Origin: DALYLB01 sp046154695
Lineage (GTDB): Bacteria > Acidobacteriota > Blastocatellia > RBC074
Assembly: GCA_046154695.1 (NCBI GenBank)
Contig: JBJXFI010000121.1
Span: 1-7,600, forward strand
Reading direction: 5' to 3'
DNA length: 7,600 nucleotides
Of this stretch, positions 5,642-7,600 are shown piece by piece (positions within the stretch are counted from its first letter, which is position 1; the number at the start of each line of letters is the position of its first letter). A program made the position numbers and the translations under genes. The notes under the pieces are model-generated. The model did no database searches. It had not been told where the DNA came from and saw only the letters and a program-made list of their open reading frames with translations.

Positions 5642-6565
5642 TCACACTTCGATCTCCTCCAGATCCTTAGCGAGCGTGACGGCGGGAAAGATCGCGAGCG
5701 CCTCTTCGAGCAGGGGGCGCAGATCGAAATAGCGGGAGCTGAAGTGGGTCAGGAGCAGGTTGCGCGCCTGCGCCTCGGCGGCGATGGTCGCGGCCTGCGC
5801 CGCGGTCGAGTGGCCGAAATGATGGGCCTCTTCGAGCAGGTCGTCGCAGTAGGTGGCCTCATGGATCAGCCAGTCGGCGTTTGCGGCCAGCGCCCGCGCG
5901 TTCTCGCAGGGGCGCGTGTCCAGGCAGTAAGTCACGACCTTTCCCGCGCGCGGAGGCCCCAGGACCTGGGCGGGCGCGATGACGCGCCCATTGTCGAGCG
6001 TGACGCTCCGGCCGGATTGCAGCTGGGAATAGAGCGGACCGGCCGGAATGCCCAAAGCGCGGGCCGCGTCCAGGTCGAATCGGCCCGGTTTCGGCTTCTC
6101 CTCCAACCGGTATCCCAGCGTGAAGATCCGATGATCGATCGGGCTGGTCGTCACCATGAACCGCTCCGATTCGAACACCAACTCGCGCGCGCGGACCCGG
6201 AAGCGGGCGGCATCGAATTCACGCAGGGCGAGCGGATATTTGATGTAGCAGATCTTCAGGCCGGAAAGAAGCTCCAGATATTCGCCAATACCCGCGGGGC
6301 CGACAAGCGTCAGCTCCCTTGTTCGGGAATCGAGCGACATCGAGGAGAGCAGCCCCGGCAAACCGTTGAAATGATCTCCGTGCAGGTGCGAGATGAAGAT
6401 GCCGGCGAGTTTCTGCGGCGAGAGCCCCGCGCGCGCCATCTGCATCTGCGTCCCTTCGCCGCAATCGAAGAGCCACCATTCGCCGTCGCCGATGACGGCG
6501 GTGGCGCTGACATTTCGGTGCAGCGTGGGTTTTCCGGAACTCGTGCCTAGCGGGATGATCTTCAA
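5642..6565 (-). CDS. rnz: Ribonuclease Z (tRNA 3'-end processing endonuclease)
   Basis: This cytoplasmic zinc-dependent beta-lactamase-fold nuclease trims the 3' trailer of tRNA precursors. It has 307 residues, normal for the bacterial short form. Zinc ligands are visible: the HLHGDH motif (His60, His62, Asp64, His65), His144 (PIDHRIFTLGYR), Asp216 (CLDTRPC) and His274 (LTHFSSRY), plus the conserved GHSTA with His252. The flexible arm that holds tRNA is present around residues 155-195, with its typical GIPAGPLYSQLQSG. The start codon is TTG: GAGGTGAG stands six bases before it, an in-frame stop lies just upstream, and the family begins exactly here (KIIPLGTSSGKPT). Ogg follows 83 bases downstream in the same direction. 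The unusual start may moderate translation. Confidence 0.96.
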   Translation of the reverse strand: MKIIPLGTSSGKPTLHRNVSATAVIGDGEWWLFDCGEGTQMQMARAGLSPQKLAGIFISHLHGDHFNGLPGLLSSMSLDSRTRELTLVGPAGIGEYLELLSGLKICYIKYPLALREFDAARFRVRARELVFESERFMVTTSPIDHRIFTLGYRLEEKPKPGRFDLDAARALGIPAGPLYSQLQSGRSVTLDNGRVIAPAQVLGPPRAGKVVTYCLDTRPCENARALAANADWLIHEATYCDDLLEEAHHFGHSTAAQAATIAAEAQARNLLLTHFSSRYFDLRPLLEEALAIFPAVTLAKDLEEIEV

Positions 6566-6571
6566 GCTACT

Positions 6572-6579
6572 CTCACCTC
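6572..6579 (-). promoter_or_regulatory. Ribosome binding site deciding the TTG start of RNase Z
   Basis: Read leftward, GAGGTGAG is six bases before TTG at 6565. An in-frame TGA at 6578-6580 overlaps this site, so no start lies further upstream. This supports TTG as the true start. Confidence 0.75.
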
Positions 6580-6639
6580 AAATCGTGATGCGCGATTCAA
6601 CTCACAGTCTACCGCACATCGCCGCGATTCCCACAGCGT

Positions 6640-6660
6640 GTCCCGGCCCCGGGCCGGGAC
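6640..6660. repeat. 21-base GC palindrome upstream of RNase Z
   Basis: GTCCCGGCCC at 6640-6649 and its exact complement at 6651-6660 flank the single base 6650. It lies 75 bases upstream of the RNase Z start, in the non-coding gap, with no T-run on either side. It could be an operator, a small dispersed palindrome or part of the neighbouring repeat region. Confidence 0.6.
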
Positions 6661-6696
6661 AATGGCATTACGCTTGCGAATCGCGTTTGGGGGAAT

Positions 6697-6777
6697 CTCA
6701 CGCGAAGACGCGAAAACGCGAAGGGGAGGGAGAAGGGGGGAATTCCTCCGCTTCGCGTTTTCGCGTCTTCGCGTGAG
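6697..6777. repeat. Perfect 27-base inverted repeat, probable dispersed palindromic element
   Basis: The arm at 6697-6723 (beginning CTCACGCGAAGACGCG) is the exact reverse complement of 6751-6777. The 27-base loop (6724-6750) is G-rich. Each arm is itself built of short CGCGAA(A/G)-type units. It starts 24 bases after the stop codon of the hydrolase gene on the leftward strand. No T-run follows on that side, so a classical intrinsic terminator is unlikely. The sequence style (CGCGAAGACGCGAAAACGCGAAG) resembles small dispersed palindromes that produce spurious short reading frames in many environmental genomes; that resemblance is from memory. Together with 6640-6660 it fills most of the 236-base gap between 6566 and 6801. 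Confidence 0.8.
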
Positions 6778-6801
6778 CCCATCCATCCGGGGGCTCGATG
6801 G

Positions 6802-7600
6802 CTAATTCCCATTTCTCGCGGGGGCAAGCATCGCCTGTATGGCCTCGCGGATGACGGGCCATGCCGATGACTGCGGATCCACGACCTCGAAGTGGCCCGC
6901 CTTCTCGATGAGGCGCAGCTTCACGGGATCGCCTTTTTTCCGGGCGGCCTCGACATATTCGCGGGCCATCGCCATGGGGATGATGGCGTCGCTGTCGCCC
7001 TGCACGATCACCTGCGGGATGCGCAGCGGAAGCATTTCGATGGGCGAGCCGAGATTGTAGATCGAGGCCTTCTCTTCGGCGGATCCGCCCATCAGTTGCG
7101 CGACTTCCCGGTCGCACGCGGTGCCGGTCCTTCGCAGATCCGAGATCCCCGCGAGCGGGACGATGCCTCGCAGTGGCAGGGGATTGGCGGTATACAGCGC
7201 GCTCGCCTTCGGCAGATTTCGCCGCGCGCCGAGCCAGAGCGCCAGATGGCCGCCCGCCGAATGGCCCGTCGCCACGACCCGCGTGAGATCCAGCGGCCAG
7301 GTCTTCGCCAGTTCCCGCAGGTGGTCCGCCGCCCGCCCCGCGTCCTCGAACGTTCCCGGCCATCCCCCGCCCTCGTTGCCGATCCGCCGGTACTCGATGC
7401 TCCAGGTCGCGATCCCCGCGCCGGCAAGATCCGCCGCCATATGGCCCATATATTCCATTCCGTATTGCGACAGCCAGCATCCGCCGTGAATCACGATCGC
7501 CACCGGGTGCGGCCCCGCTCCCTTTGGCAGCCGCAACTCGCCGTATTGAAACTCGTTCTTGCCGTACGCGATGCGATGATCCGCCGCCGGCGCCGGACGC
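6802..7600 (-). CDS. Alpha/beta hydrolase, esterase/lipase type (5' end outside window)
   Basis: The reading frame is open to the right edge of the window, giving 265 or more residues. The N-terminus, likely with a signal peptide or short leader, is missing. Counting from the edge: the oxyanion-hole motif IVIHGGCW is at 35-42; WSIEYRRIGNEGGGWPG at 66-82 is typical of BD-FAE-like esterases (COG0657); the nucleophile elbow is GHSAGG with Ser114; the catalytic Asp is probably Asp204 in GDSDAIIP; and the catalytic His is His236 in GHFEVVDP. The protein should hydrolyse an ester of unknown identity. A TTG at 7536 could be read as a start. However, the preceding residues (DHRIAYGKNEFQYGELRLPKG) look like normal protein of this family, so the true start lies beyond the window. 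A palindromic repeat follows the stop codon. Confidence 0.9.
   Translation of the reverse strand, partial: RPAPAADHRIAYGKNEFQYGELRLPKGAGPHPVAIVIHGGCWLSQYGMEYMGHMAADLAGAGIATWSIEYRRIGNEGGGWPGTFEDAGRAADHLRELAKTWPLDLTRVVATGHSAGGHLALWLGARRNLPKASALYTANPLPLRGIVPLAGISDLRRTGTACDREVAQLMGGSAEEKASIYNLGSPIEMLPLRIPQVIVQGDSDAIIPMAMAREYVEAARKKGDPVKLRLIEKAGHFEVVDPQSSAWPVIREAIQAMLAPARNGN

Noticed and set aside
5744..6550. Rightward open frame opposite RNase Z (268 codons)
   Set aside because: Antisense to an unmistakable RNase Z; composition is typical of a mirror frame.
6723..6740. G-quadruplex in the loop of the large inverted repeat
   Set aside because: Only three separated G-runs (GGGG, GGG, GGGGGG) lie in the loop; a fourth would need splitting the last run without a loop or using bases outside the hairpin.
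6562..6827. Short leftward frames through the 6566-6801 gap giving peptides such as RRRENAKRR
   Set aside because: They arise from translating the 27-base inverted repeat. Such Arg/Lys/Ala-rich peptides are a by-product of palindromic repeats, not genes.
7534..7536. TTG at 7536 as the start of the hydrolase
   Set aside because: The in-frame residues before it continue to the window edge and look like normal family sequence, so the gene is truncated by the window.

Overview
The window is GC-rich, bacterial and gene-dense. Two genes read rightward on the left side (a small VOC-fold protein and a YeiH-type membrane transporter). Seven genes read leftward from the right edge down to the transporter. 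The gene set (RNase Z, an archaeal-type Ogg glycosylase, a periplasmic TPR protein with retropepsin-like domains, a PIN toxin/antitoxin pair, an esterase-like hydrolase) and the clear Shine-Dalgarno sites before several genes suggest a free-living bacterium with a Gram-negative type envelope. Acidobacteriota or a similar poorly sampled GC-rich phylum would fit, but nothing here fixes the taxonomy. There are no rRNA or tRNA genes, insertion sequences, CRISPR arrays or phage genes.

Left part (1-1585): a nested palindromic repeat (1-156) precedes the VOC gene (219-584). A strong intrinsic terminator starts on that gene's stop codon. It is followed at once by a good sigma70-type promoter whose expected start point lies within a few bases of the transporter ATG at 665. 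The transporter therefore appears to be an independent, near-leaderless transcription unit. It ends 36 bases from the convergent gene 1622-2404.

Middle part, leftward (3153 down to 1622): a PIN-domain toxin-like gene is followed by a short antitoxin-like gene, the reverse of the usual antitoxin-first order. The antitoxin stop overlaps the start of a 260-residue protein of unknown function by one base (TAATG). The three genes look like one expression unit.

Right part, leftward (7600 down to 3213): an alpha/beta hydrolase cut by the window edge; a 236-base gap carrying two palindromes, one a perfect 27+27 base inverted repeat; RNase Z with a TTG start; an Ogg-type 8-oxoguanine glycosylase whose first codons consist of a 7-base tandem repeat; and a secreted TPR protein with two retropepsin-like domains. 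These look like unrelated housekeeping genes in the same direction rather than one pathway.

The genes themselves are mostly ordinary. The items most worth a second look are the palindromic or short tandem repeats placed at gene borders, the toxin-first module with its coupled unknown third gene, the two-domain secreted retropepsin-like protein, and the repeat-derived start of the Ogg gene.
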